A DNA stretch of 64,000 bases from an uncultured Treponema sp. (lineage in GTDB: Bacteria > Spirochaetota > Spirochaetia > Treponematales > Treponemataceae). Shown here one piece after another: positions 44,701 to 52,332 of the stretch (positions are counted from its first letter, which is position 1; each line of letters begins with the position of its first letter). Below the pieces are notes generated by a model. That model made no database searches and was not told where the DNA came from. It worked only from the letters and a program-made list of their open reading frames with translations. The stretch lies in contig CAMVDX010000006.1 of assembly GCA_947166355.1 (NCBI GenBank), positions 62,001-126,000 on the forward strand, written 5' to 3'. Both the position numbers and the translations under genes were made by a program.

Positions 44701-45210
44701 AGGAATAAGTTTTTTGAGCAGGAAAGGATGATATTTTTGAATTACAGTTACAAGAGCCGGGCACGCATTGCTTATAAAGGCGCGATTGTTGTCGGAATTC
44801 TGCTGATGTTCCTTAATATATTTTACTGTAAGATAAGCAGAAATCTCACGGCCAAAAGCTCCGTCATAAATCTTTTCCACACCAAGAGCCTTTAGACATC
44901 CAATAATTTGAGAAGCCTGTTCTCCATAAATTGCATAAAAAGATGGAGCAAGAATCAGAGAGATTTTTTCACCGGCTTTTAAATCCTGCAAAAAGGAATC
45001 AGTATCATCACGATAGCTTCTTGCATGGTGAATGCACACACTAATACATTTTCCGCAATCATTACACTTTCGAGAATCAATTGCCATGCGGGTAATGCCG
45101 TTTTTTACGACAGAAACATTTGCCCCCATCAGAGAACAGTTGCTGATGCATTTATTACAGCCAATGCAGTTATCATTTGTATAAATAATACCTTTATTGT
45201 ATCTGTCCAT
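41782..45210 (-). CDS. Hydrogenase-like Fe-S sensor fused to GGDEF-EAL-PAS
   Basis: A 1142-residue cytosolic protein. Residues 15-60 carry two ferredoxin motifs (CIGCNKCISNC, CNDCGKCISVC). About 75-350 match the catalytic domain of [FeFe] hydrogenase, with H-cluster-type cysteines in NACPALV, GTCIAHKDE and SACKNGCVAGPG. About 400-430 is a further Fe-S domain (NCGSCGYNSC, then ENCIHYM). A GGDEF domain follows, degenerate at the active site (GGGNF), then an EAL domain with intact motifs (EALCRW, FEITES, DDFGIGYSS, EGVET) and a C-terminal PAS. It should hydrolyse c-di-GMP under control of a redox or H2-related signal. ATG 45210 has GAGG upstream. It is the third gene of a sensor operon. Confidence 0.88.
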   Translation of the reverse strand: MDRYNKGIIYTNDNCIGCNKCISNCSLMGANVSVVKNGITRMAIDSRKCNDCGKCISVCIHHARSYRDDTDSFLQDLKAGEKISLILAPSFYAIYGEQASQIIGCLKALGVEKIYDGAFGREISAYLTVKYIKEHQQNSDNNRAFISNACPALVTVIQKYHPFLLKKLIPVQPSLICTAIYAKKYLGDNNKIACLGTCIAHKDETESQNTDGSISYNLTFGHLMPKLSEYNFSDYSGEADLKSEGIGSLISKNSEFAEIISYFFSRTETIISLIGFNKDNMDSLYMSFNEKYKETLPLLVEISACKNGCVAGPGVDFLSFNKENVYSSTIAIRNKFYQHYKDIENPEKLWKHFSSHFKYLRPEDFERTYTDFSRQQFKIPQSAVDEIYNDMLKDTPQKQNMNCGSCGYNSCQDMVRAIAYGYARKENCIHYMNDLMLKRLFTDVDTGVLTPVAFKKEGDALLKKNPDKNFIVAVGDVNKLRIINDLYGFETGTAILKLVAATLRQIAGDEGLVARLGGGNFALCMENSVDNLQRLQSCKIFDCSSLNITFPVTMHFGIRITNASIGLGQAMTQASLGMADYISSIQNTYTAFTEKNLEQTHVEADITAKMQPAMNNAEFKIWYQPQYSSSTGELVGAEALCRWIKKDGTIISPSLFIPVAEKNGFIRLLDEAIWTKVFESVSSWLKQGIDLVPISINISRVSLESDKLYYTIKRLKEKYAVPEKYIHFEITESAAIKAQNYLTSRIEKLRSLGFSIAMDDFGIGYSSLNSLKDMPIDILKLDMGFMRGDNNQNRGGTIINYVVRMAQGLEYITVAEGVETQEQADFLRSIGVNVIQGFLYAKPMPEQDFLELLKKSSKHGTVSRPRTFGQIDVRKFLTPDSSESLMFEEFTGPAAIFEFDEKTQALVLIRANLKFLSLFEIEELSFADARKSLKNLIKKAAYIELLEKFRESLADNKEVTFNVEVRTYIKQRPLWVKTHLWEISRNGQKHSFYILAEDVTNEKITENTLALSNNQLGMMMDNSQVGLCLMHVELEMRRLFSSVLHVRVMRVNQTFLELSGFTEEEILNWTEKEAFDVIHPQDRAGFKTAIVKAFLGKFKKPFSYDYRAIKKDGSYTKVRILINGIQQPDKSFMLITNYILLE

Positions 45211-45217
45211 TTTTGCC

Positions 45218-46330
45218 TCACTCAAAAACAAGAAGAACCATAGACTGATTCAAATGAATAAAATCCATCTGCTCTCCGTATCCTGAAACGCCTATGAATT
45301 TTCCATAACTGCGAAGTGCATTTACAAATTCTCCGAAACACCCCTGATTTTCAAAATATTTTGAACGAGCCAGACAATTTACCGAAATCGTAAACGACGG
45401 CTGTTTTATATTTTCAAGAACACGATTTTCAGTTTCTTTCCACACACGCCTAACATCATCTACTTCAAGAAGAAGTATTTTTGTCTGATTGTAGATTCTC
45501 GAAAAATAGGAAATAGATCCATCTTCATATATCTTTTCGGCCTCGGTTATATAAATCTCATTGCCGGCAATACGCCCCATAGGATGAATATAAAGGACCT
45601 CAGAAAGTTCGCTTACAGAAATTCCAAGAGCCTCAGCAAGGACAACAGCAGCAGGACGCTCGTTATATTCAAAAACAATACGTTCCTCACAATCTGCATA
45701 GGTAGCAACAAGCTTATGAGAGGTCGGCTTGAACATATTTTCACGAAAAATTCCAACTTTTCCGTTCAGATTATGAATAAAAACAAAAGCACAGGTATTT
45801 TTAAAAATATCGCCATTAAGTGCAACAAAGGTATCTGTACAGTCAGCAGCAGCGCCGGAAGAACTACCCGCAACCTTTATTCCAGTTCCTTCAAGAACTT
45901 CTTCAAAGGTATCTAAAACAAGCTCTTCTCCCTTTCCAAAGGCAGTCATAAATTCAAGACAACAGGTATTTTCATACGAAGACAGTTTAGAAAGAGCCTC
46001 CTGTATATGAACCTTATACATGGCAGGATGTCTGTCTATATCAAAAAGAAGGCCGGCAGAAACTTCAACGCCATCATTAATTGCCATAACACAGGCACCA
46101 CTGTGACTATAACCTTCACAAGAATAATTTACATAAGTAGAAGAACCAATTACAGTTGCATCAGGATAATTTTCTTTAAGCCGAGCAGAAAAGAACCAAA
46201 GCATATCCAGCTCAGAAAAGAATATAATCAACTTTGGACATACTGAATTCGCATCTAACTGTGCTTTAATTTCAGAGTAGGCTTCCTCATTTACGGAACT
46301 TGATGTAAGGGCTACGACACATCTTTCCAC
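45218..46330 (-). CDS. FIST-domain sensory protein
   Basis: A 370-residue protein with FIST_N (about 30-215: LIIFFSELDMLWFFSARLKE, TVIGSSTYVNYSCEGYSHSG, VAGSSSGAAADCTDTFVALN) and FIST_C (about 220-355: RPAAVVLAEALGIS, YIHPMGRIAGNEIYI, LLLEVDDVRRVWKETENRVL). FIST domains are predicted small-ligand sensors found in signalling operons. It starts with GTG 46330, with AGGGAG 7 nt upstream. It lies 11 bp after the hybrid kinase gene and 7 bp before the hydrogenase-EAL gene, so all three are probably one operon and one pathway. Confidence 0.88.
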   Translation of the reverse strand: MERCVVALTSSSVNEEAYSEIKAQLDANSVCPKLIIFFSELDMLWFFSARLKENYPDATVIGSSTYVNYSCEGYSHSGACVMAINDGVEVSAGLLFDIDRHPAMYKVHIQEALSKLSSYENTCCLEFMTAFGKGEELVLDTFEEVLEGTGIKVAGSSSGAAADCTDTFVALNGDIFKNTCAFVFIHNLNGKVGIFRENMFKPTSHKLVATYADCEERIVFEYNERPAAVVLAEALGISVSELSEVLYIHPMGRIAGNEIYITEAEKIYEDGSISYFSRIYNQTKILLLEVDDVRRVWKETENRVLENIKQPSFTISVNCLARSKYFENQGCFGEFVNALRSYGKFIGVSGYGEQMDFIHLNQSMVLLVFE

Positions 46331-46341
46331 TACGCTGCTCC

Positions 46342-48102
46342 CTAAGAACGTTTATTATCACGGAAGAAAAGCATGAGCACTTTAAGTAAAGACGCCATAT
46401 CAACCGGCTTTACAAGATAAGCGTTCATACCCGCATTAAAGGCACGAGATTTTTCTTCTGCAAAGGCATCTGCTGTAAGAGCAATAATTGGGATTTCAGC
46501 AATCTGTTTATCTGTAAATTTCCTGATAATCTTTGTAGTTTCATAACCATCCATAACCGGCATCTGTAAATCCATAATAACAAGATCATAATAACCCGGC
46601 TCAGAATCACGCAGCTTTTCAATTGCAAAGGAACCATCGATTGCCTCTTCAATTATAAAGCCCTCATCAAGCAGCGAATCCACAAGAATTTCACGATTAA
46701 GATCATTATCATCAACAACAAGAATACGCCGGCCTTTAAAATCGTAATGAACAAAATCCTGATCTTCCTCAATTTCTGTAAGAGACGGAATTGAAAGCGG
46801 CAGAATAACCGTAAACTCAGAACCTTTTCCAAGTTCGCTGGTTACTTCTATCGTTCCACCCATAATCTCTGCATGCGATTTTGCAATAGTTAAGCCAAGA
46901 CCTGTTCCCGCCACCGAGAATGCAGTTTCTTTATCACGTTCAAATGGCAAAAATACTCTTTCCAAAAATTCAGGTGACATACCGCGCCCTTCATCGCGAA
47001 TATGAAATTCATTTATAATCTTTGTTTCATCATCACTCGAAAGCTGAATTATTGAAATATAAATTTTTCCACCATCATAAGAATACTTTACCGCATTACT
47101 TAAAATATTCAGAAGAATCTGATTCAAGCGGATTTTATCACAGGAAAGCACATCATCATCAAGCATGCTGTAGTCAGTTTCTACGGTGAGATTTTTAGCC
47201 TCCATCTCGCCCTGCATAATCTGACAGATATTATCAATTATCGAATGTAAACTGCAAAGTTCCTCTTCTATTTGAGTTTTTCCATTTTCAATTTTAGAAA
47301 TATCGAGAACTTCATTTACAAGACTCATAAGATGATTTGAAGCAACAGAAATTTTTGAAAGACTGTCTGCAAGCTTTTCAGGATTATCCATATTCTTTTT
47401 TGCAATCTCTGTAAATCCAATTATTGCATCCATAGGAGTACGAATATCATGCGAAACATTTGAAAGGAAGTCGCGTTTCGCTTTGATTGCCTGATTTGCA
47501 CCAATAATGGAAGCAGTAATGGTCTTCTGCTGTTTTTCGTAAATAAAGGTTTGATATTTAAAAATTGAACCGATTACAAGTACACTTGCCAGCATTGCAC
47601 AAACAACATCAACATAAACCTGATGAACACTTGCCATACGGTGAATAATTTCAGGATGATAATAGGTATAAATTACAAGTGCAATAAACTCCAGACTATT
47701 AATTATAAACAGTACAATTGTCTTTTTACCACGCATCAGCAGAAACGGACTGATAAGTCCCAGCAGATACCACTGAGGCATACCACTTTCGATTCCACCA
47801 GAATATACATATAGAAGCGGCAAAAGAATATTATTGAACATAATTGAAGCCATTACCACTGCAAGCTGAGGACGATTCAGTTTATTTGCAAGCAGATATG
47901 TGATTATGAATACTGCAAGGCAGACAAAAGAAGTAATCTGAGCATAAACATTCTGGTGCGATACGGTAGTTACGACACAGGCAACTGTAATTCCTGCAAG
48001 TCCTGCAAGCAGAATAACATTGAGAAGCCGATGTTTAATGTCGTACTGTTCTGTGAATATTCTTCTGAAAACAGATTTTGCCGTATTCTTAACTGACTGC
48101 AT
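46342..48102 (-). CDS. Membrane hybrid histidine kinase with receiver domain
   Basis: A 586-residue kinase. The N-terminal 200 residues hold about six membrane helices (VILLAGLAGITVACVVTTVS and others) with no large periplasmic loop. A short coiled coil leads to HisKA (FLSNVSHDIRTPMDAIIGFT), HATPase (LLNILSNAVKYSYDGG, RDEGRGMSPEF, GTGLGLTIAKSHAE), and a C-terminal receiver with Asp in DLVIMDLQMPVMDGYET and PIIALTADA. No output domain or Hpt is present, so phosphate must move to a separate protein. It heads the operon with the FIST and hydrogenase-EAL genes. TATAAT lies 8 nt before ATG 48102 with no SD. Confidence 0.92.
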   Translation of the reverse strand: MQSVKNTAKSVFRRIFTEQYDIKHRLLNVILLAGLAGITVACVVTTVSHQNVYAQITSFVCLAVFIITYLLANKLNRPQLAVVMASIMFNNILLPLLYVYSGGIESGMPQWYLLGLISPFLLMRGKKTIVLFIINSLEFIALVIYTYYHPEIIHRMASVHQVYVDVVCAMLASVLVIGSIFKYQTFIYEKQQKTITASIIGANQAIKAKRDFLSNVSHDIRTPMDAIIGFTEIAKKNMDNPEKLADSLSKISVASNHLMSLVNEVLDISKIENGKTQIEEELCSLHSIIDNICQIMQGEMEAKNLTVETDYSMLDDDVLSCDKIRLNQILLNILSNAVKYSYDGGKIYISIIQLSSDDETKIINEFHIRDEGRGMSPEFLERVFLPFERDKETAFSVAGTGLGLTIAKSHAEIMGGTIEVTSELGKGSEFTVILPLSIPSLTEIEEDQDFVHYDFKGRRILVVDDNDLNREILVDSLLDEGFIIEEAIDGSFAIEKLRDSEPGYYDLVIMDLQMPVMDGYETTKIIRKFTDKQIAEIPIIALTADAFAEEKSRAFNAGMNAYLVKPVDMASLLKVLMLFFRDNKRS

Positions 48103-48110
48103 AATTTTTA

Positions 48111-48116
48111 ATTATA
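48111..48116 (-). promoter_or_regulatory. Sensor operon -10 box
   Basis: TATAAT on the minus strand ends 8 nt before the hybrid kinase ATG, leaving a leader of only one or two bases at most. No clear -35 was recognised. Confidence 0.45.
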
Positions 48117-48191
48117 TCACTACTCCATTAGATTATCAAAACAAAAACAGATATTATTAAAAAAATCTGTCTCCAAAACAAGCTGAAAAAC

Positions 48192-48220
48192 TTGTCGACG
48201 CCCCCACTTTGTCCTATACT
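48192..48220 (+). promoter_or_regulatory. dgt promoter
   Basis: TTGTCG (48192-48197) and TATACT (48215-48220) with a 17-bp spacer. The expected start site near 48227 lies upstream of an SD and ATG 48260, giving a normal 5' leader. Confidence 0.6.
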
Positions 48221-48259
48221 TATAGTATACAAACACAAAAAACAGGAGAAATTCAACAG

Positions 48260-49546
48260 ATGCAGAATGCTTTTTACGACGAAAGAATGTGCCCCGAAAA
48301 CCCAAAATGGGAACTGGCAAACAAACGTGAAGTTCCAATTTATGGAAGAAATAATGAAATTCGCTCTGATTTTGAACGTGATTACACTCGAATTCTGCAT
48401 TCTCAAGCCTACCGACGTCTTAAACATAAAACCCAGGTCTTTTTTGCGCCACATAACGACCATATCTGCACACGCATGGAACATGTTATGCATGTTGCCT
48501 CTGTAGCCACAACAATTGCAAAATTTCTCGGATTAAATGAACAGCTTGCGGGTGCCATTGCAATGGGACATGATATAGGACATGCGCCATTTGGCCATCA
48601 CGGAGAAGACTGTCTGAATAAACTGCTTGAACAAAAGGAAGGTCTTAATGCTCCTAAAAAATTCTGGCATGAACGGAACAGTCTGTTTTTTGCTGACTAT
48701 ATAGAAACGCTTCCAGACCCGAATGGAATTGAACAACCCTTAAATCTGACTTATGCAGTACGAGACGGTTTAATCTGTCACTGCGGAGAAATTGACCAGC
48801 AGGGAATTAAGCCGCGAGAAGAAGCAATTGACCTCTACTCTATAAAACGTCCCGGCTTTATTCAGCCGTATACCTGGGAAGGCTGCATTGTAAAAATTGC
48901 AGATAAAATCGCGTATCTGGGAAGAGACATCGAGGATGCCCGCGCCTATCATATAATTGATATGGCAGCGTACAGGGAACTCCGCGAAATAGTCGGTTCT
49001 ACGCTCGGTTTTGAGAGGAAGGGGGCGCGGGCATTACGGAGCGGCAAAGCCGTAAACACGACAACCCTCATAAATGACCTGATAGTTGACCTGTGCGAGC
49101 AGAGCAGCCCGGAAAAAGGACTATGCTTTTCTGACGAATACTTCAACTTTATTCTGGAACTCAAAAAGTTTAACTTTGCACGAATCTACAAACACTGGAG
49201 ACTTGGAGAATTTGCCATTTATGCCGAAAACATTATCGGAACTCTTTTCAGAACCTTACAAAAGACAAAAATATATGCAGAAACAGGCCGTGTAGCACTG
49301 GCTTTACGCTTTTATCCTAAACTCTGTGCAACTTTTGAAGACTGGCTTATAAAGCACACCGCTTACAAACCGTTTGATGCCAGCCGCCATTGTTATGTAG
49401 ACCGCAAAGCAATTTTAAAATATAACACACAGCCGGTTTTTGACTTACATGATAATGAATCTTTCACCAAATGTGTAATTGAATTTATTTCCGGAATGAC
49501 AGACCAGTTTGCAATTCAGGTTTATGAAGAAGTAATTACATTCTAA
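48260..49546 (+). CDS. dgt: dGTPase-like HD-domain triphosphohydrolase
   Basis: A 428-residue protein of the deoxyguanosinetriphosphate triphosphohydrolase family. It has SDFERDYTRILHSQAYRRL, KTQVF, RMEHVMHVASVATTIAKFL (first His), and AMGHDIGHAPFGHHGE (HD pair), followed by CHCGE and KIADKIAYLGRDIED with the last metal Asp. It removes triphosphate from dNTPs and limits pools. ATG 48260 is chosen since AGGAG lies upstream and the predicted transcription start excludes the earlier TTG. It diverges from the sensor operon; the gap is about 157 bp. Confidence 0.93.
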   Translation: MQNAFYDERMCPENPKWELANKREVPIYGRNNEIRSDFERDYTRILHSQAYRRLKHKTQVFFAPHNDHICTRMEHVMHVASVATTIAKFLGLNEQLAGAIAMGHDIGHAPFGHHGEDCLNKLLEQKEGLNAPKKFWHERNSLFFADYIETLPDPNGIEQPLNLTYAVRDGLICHCGEIDQQGIKPREEAIDLYSIKRPGFIQPYTWEGCIVKIADKIAYLGRDIEDARAYHIIDMAAYRELREIVGSTLGFERKGARALRSGKAVNTTTLINDLIVDLCEQSSPEKGLCFSDEYFNFILELKKFNFARIYKHWRLGEFAIYAENIIGTLFRTLQKTKIYAETGRVALALRFYPKLCATFEDWLIKHTAYKPFDASRHCYVDRKAILKYNTQPVFDLHDNESFTKCVIEFISGMTDQFAIQVYEEVITF

Positions 49547-49558
49547 AACTAGAAAACC

Positions 49559-49584
49559 GTCACCCCGAACTTGTTTCGGGGTCT
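49559..49584 (+). repeat. 26-bp palindromic repeat, CCCCGAA stem variant
   Basis: This is the same GTCA-stem-loop-stem-TCT frame as the copies at 4360 and 4394, but with stem ACCCCGAA/TTCGGGGT. It lies 13 bp after the dgt stop and may act as a 3' stem-loop. Confidence 0.7.
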
Positions 49585-49639
49585 AATTAATAGATGTACC
49601 CCACCACCACGGAACCTATTACAGCCCCAGCATTACATA

Positions 49640-51577
49640 CTACGACTCAACCGCTGGAACTCCGGCTCTCTTTAAAAGTTCAACACACTCTTGCGGAGGC
49701 AGCGGACGACTGTAAAGAAAGCCTTGAATATAATCTACTCCTGCTCGTTCCACAAGATAATTCTGATTATTTGTTTCTACTCCTTCCACAAGAATCTTAA
49801 AACCAACTTCTTTAAACGTACTTACAAGATCAAAGAAAAGGCTTACCCCCTTCTGACCATCTTCCATTGCAAGTACAAGAGAGCGGTCCATTTTTATTGT
49901 AGAAAACGGAAGTGAAATCACATTTGTCAAATTAGAATATCCCGTTCCAAAATCATCAAGATAAAATTTTACACCAGCCTTTGCAAGCTCAAGCATATGT
50001 TTCATTACAAGTTCATAATTATCAATAAAAATACTTTCTGTAATTTCCATAATAATATTTGAAGGTGAAAGTGAAAAACGTTCTATTGTATTAAGTACAT
50101 TCTGCACAACATTCGGATTCATCATCTGATAAACCGAAAAGTTTATAGAAACTGCATTTACCGTATTGCGGTTATCTGAAATGAATTTACAAACCTTTTC
50201 AAAAGCAACAAAACCGAGCATTTCTATAAGACCGCGACTTTCTGCAACCTGAACAAATTCCTGCGGAGGAATATCTCCAAGCTCTGTTTTCATTAGACGC
50301 GAAAGAGCTTCCATATATTCAAATCTGTTATTCTTGATAGAATAAATCGGCTGATACCAGACCTGAAACTGTTCTGATTCAAGAGTAAGTTCACGGCGAA
50401 GAATTCTGTAAATATAACGCTTACGTTCACGGTCTACAAAGACAGACTCATCACAAATCTGTAGACTTTTAAGCTGCGCAGCCTTTGCCCTCACGAGCAT
50501 ACTGTTTACAAGGTCAATCATAGAATCATAATCATTTTCTTCTCTTGAAAACTCCAATGCAGCCGAATAAGATTCAATAGGAATCGGAATTAAAGAATTA
50601 ATATCAGAACTGAGTTTTTTAATATCCTCAAAAATAAGGGCACTTTTTACCTTCACATCATCAACCGATTTTCCTATAGCGGCAAATCGGTTTATTGAGA
50701 TGATATAAGCATTACGCGGAAAATGCGTCATAAATATTTTACCGAGCTGCAAAAAAAGCTGATTTAATTCTGACGCATCAAGGCTTGATTGAATCATATT
50801 AATATTATCAATCGTCATTACAAAAAGAACACCACCACGTCTCTGAGTAGAAATGCGCTTTCTTAAACGGCTGTCCATCATAAGACCGGTTTTCATATTA
50901 ATTTCCATTGTATATGACTGAATCGTAACATAAGCAAAAAGCACAGAAGTAAAAGATGCAACACCGGTAAGTATTAATTTAGGAAAGAAGAATTGAATTC
51001 CAACAAAAAATAATGAAATAAACGGATATGCTATAAATACGCAAAAAATACGGCGCGCAAGAAATCGTCTTTGTATCACAGCCGTAATAACAATAGCAAG
51101 TCCATAACCAAAGGAAAGAAAATATGTCAGATTTTTTAAGGGACCACGAACATATCCTTTAACTTCATCATAAGTAAAAATCCACCCTGTTGTAATATTC
51201 AAAATAACCAGAAAAACATAGACTAAAAGAACCATTCCTGCTGCCATTGTCAGATTATTCAGTTTCTTTTTACTCTGAATTGCCATATCAAAAACGTAGC
51301 AGGTCATTATGCATGGACATATTAAAAGAACAAGAAAGTAAAGAGTCGTTATTATTGTGCAGGAATAAAGAGGCTTATCTGAAAAGTTTGTAATAAAATG
51401 AACAGAAATTATATTAAAAAACGACGCAAGCAAAGTTGAAGCGGCCGCTCCTAAAAAGAACCTCTGATGTTTATCATACAGAGCATAAGAGAGCAGCGTA
51501 TTAATACAGATTAAAACTGAGCCCCAGCATGTTATAAGTTCACCAATAATGTAGTAATCTGATATTCCGAATTCCAT
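49640..51577 (-). CDS. Membrane-bound EAL-domain c-di-GMP phosphodiesterase
   Basis: A 645-residue protein. The first 230 residues contain about seven membrane helices, resembling a 7TM-type sensor. A degenerate GGDEF domain covers about 240-380 (TGLMMDSRLRKRI at its start; the GGDEF site reads NRFAA). The EAL domain from about 395 is intact: FQVWYQPIYS, MEALSRL, INFSVYQ, IMEITES, YLDDFGTGYSNL, KMDRSL, VEGVET and IQGFLYSRPLP. It should cleave c-di-GMP at the inner membrane. A TTGCAT-N17-TATCAT promoter ends 7 nt before ATG 51577, with no SD. Confidence 0.92.
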   Translation of the reverse strand: MEFGISDYYIIGELITCWGSVLICINTLLSYALYDKHQRFFLGAAASTLLASFFNIISVHFITNFSDKPLYSCTIITTLYFLVLLICPCIMTCYVFDMAIQSKKKLNNLTMAAGMVLLVYVFLVILNITTGWIFTYDEVKGYVRGPLKNLTYFLSFGYGLAIVITAVIQRRFLARRIFCVFIAYPFISLFFVGIQFFFPKLILTGVASFTSVLFAYVTIQSYTMEINMKTGLMMDSRLRKRISTQRRGGVLFVMTIDNINMIQSSLDASELNQLFLQLGKIFMTHFPRNAYIISINRFAAIGKSVDDVKVKSALIFEDIKKLSSDINSLIPIPIESYSAALEFSREENDYDSMIDLVNSMLVRAKAAQLKSLQICDESVFVDRERKRYIYRILRRELTLESEQFQVWYQPIYSIKNNRFEYMEALSRLMKTELGDIPPQEFVQVAESRGLIEMLGFVAFEKVCKFISDNRNTVNAVSINFSVYQMMNPNVVQNVLNTIERFSLSPSNIIMEITESIFIDNYELVMKHMLELAKAGVKFYLDDFGTGYSNLTNVISLPFSTIKMDRSLVLAMEDGQKGVSLFFDLVSTFKEVGFKILVEGVETNNQNYLVERAGVDYIQGFLYSRPLPPQECVELLKRAGVPAVES

Positions 51578-51584
51578 TACTTAT

Positions 51585-51613
51585 ATGATAACACAAAAAT
51601 TCGAGGGATGCAA
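51585..51613 (-). promoter_or_regulatory. Promoter of the membrane EAL gene
   Basis: TTGCAT (51613-51608) and TATCAT (51590-51585) with a 17-bp spacer on the minus strand; the -10 ends 7 nt before the ATG. Confidence 0.5.
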
Positions 51614-51617
51614 AATT

Positions 51618-51884
51618 ATTTAACGAATTGTTATTATACGCGGCAGGGCTTCCGCATTATAAAACGAATTTGTGAAAACATGGCTTCCGGTCGCGGCTTC
51701 GTGGTACAAAACCGCGCAATAATGCGCTACACGCTTTTTGTGGTATAGAAACTATTACACCTGCCGCTTCCGCGGCAGCCACAAAAAGAGTGTTTTTGTA
51801 CCACGCCCCGCTCCCTCGCGCCAAGATTACGTAAATCTTTTATGATGCGGAAGCCCTGATTTAACGGATTGTTATTATACGCGG
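51618..51884. mobile_element. Structured 215-bp element with terminal inverted repeats and flanking 26-bp direct repeats
   Basis: Direct repeats of 26 bp at 51618-51643 and 51859-51884 (25 of 26 identical, ATTTAACG at the left) abut a 215-bp core. The core ends are inverted repeats of 22 bp (51644-51665 and 51837-51858, 20 of 22 paired, starting CAGGGCTTCCGCAT). Inside are nested helices: 51700-51711 with 51794-51805; 51730-51743 with 51779-51792; and hairpins GCGCA/TGCGC (51715-51728), CTGCCGC-TTCC-GCGGCAG (51761-51778) and AGATT/AATCT (51824-51838). No ORF of note is present. It could be a MITE, an integron attC-like cassette remnant or a structured RNA gene. It explains most of the 391-bp gap. 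Confidence 0.6.
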
Positions 51885-51890
51885 TGCATT

Positions 51891-51965
51891 GGTTGCGGTT
51901 GCAATTTTTCCGTTCACATTTTAAATCTCGTACCGCAACCGACAGTTTTGCATAGCAAAACTGTC
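51891..51965. repeat. Two hairpins beside the ACT-domain gene
   Basis: GGTTGCGGT (51891-51899) pairs with ACCGCAACC (51932-51940). GACAGTTTTGC-ATA-GCAAAACTGTC (51941-51965) is a perfect 11-bp stem just past the stop codon of the gene at 51969. No T-run follows on the minus strand. Confidence 0.7.
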
Positions 51966-51968
51966 ACT

Positions 51969-52238
51969 TTAAACCCTGTGCATAGCAGAGAAGACTTTTT
52001 CGTTCATGATGTTGATTTCTACGCCCATTTCTTCGGCGAGAGAATTCATGCTTGAACGGAGAGTTTCAATGTCGATATCGGCAGCAGACAGGTCTACCAT
52101 CATCATCATTACAAAGTTACCGGAAAGAATTGTCTGAGTGATGTCGGCAATGTTGATTTTATGATCTGAAAGGTATTGAGAAACCTTTGCGATGATTCCG
52201 ACTTTATCTGAGCCTACTACGGTGATTATTGCGTTCAT
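51969..52238 (-). CDS. ACT-domain protein, UPF0237 family
   Basis: An 89-residue protein made of one ACT domain: AIITVVGSDKVGIIAKVSQY, LSDHKINIADITQTILSGNF, then MMMMVDLSAADIDIETLRSS. It matches the small UPF0237 family in length and motif order. ACT domains bind small ligands such as amino acids, and this family is thought to be regulatory. ATAGGAG lies 6 nt upstream of ATG 52238. The usual neighbour of this family (a UPF0210/DUF711 protein) is not seen here; instead argF lies about 95 bp upstream beyond a repeat pair. Confidence 0.9.
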   Translation of the reverse strand: MNAIITVVGSDKVGIIAKVSQYLSDHKINIADITQTILSGNFVMMMMVDLSAADIDIETLRSSMNSLAEEMGVEINIMNEKVFSAMHRV

Positions 52239-52255
52239 TGTGATCTCCTATAAGA

Positions 52256-52325
52256 TAGATTGCTTCGTCGCTTCGCTCCTCGCAATGACGAACCCCCCGT
52301 CATTGCGAGCGCAGCGAAGCAATCC
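52256..52325. repeat. GTCATTGCGAG-family inverted pair
   Basis: A minus unit (TAGATTGC... CTCGCAATGAC, 52256-52289) and a plus unit (GTCATTGCGAGCGCAGCGAA... GCAATCC, 52299-52325) fill the gap between the ACT gene and argF. Confidence 0.82.
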
Positions 52326-52332
52326 ATATATA

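Noticed and set aside
48128..48493. A 121-codon minus-strand frame opposite the dgt start
   Set aside because: It overlaps the dgt promoter and 5' coding region; no SD or recognisable domain.
51618..51884. Insertion sequence with transposase
   Set aside because: The core is only 215 bp and has no transposase-sized ORF; the 26-bp direct repeats are too long for a normal target duplication.
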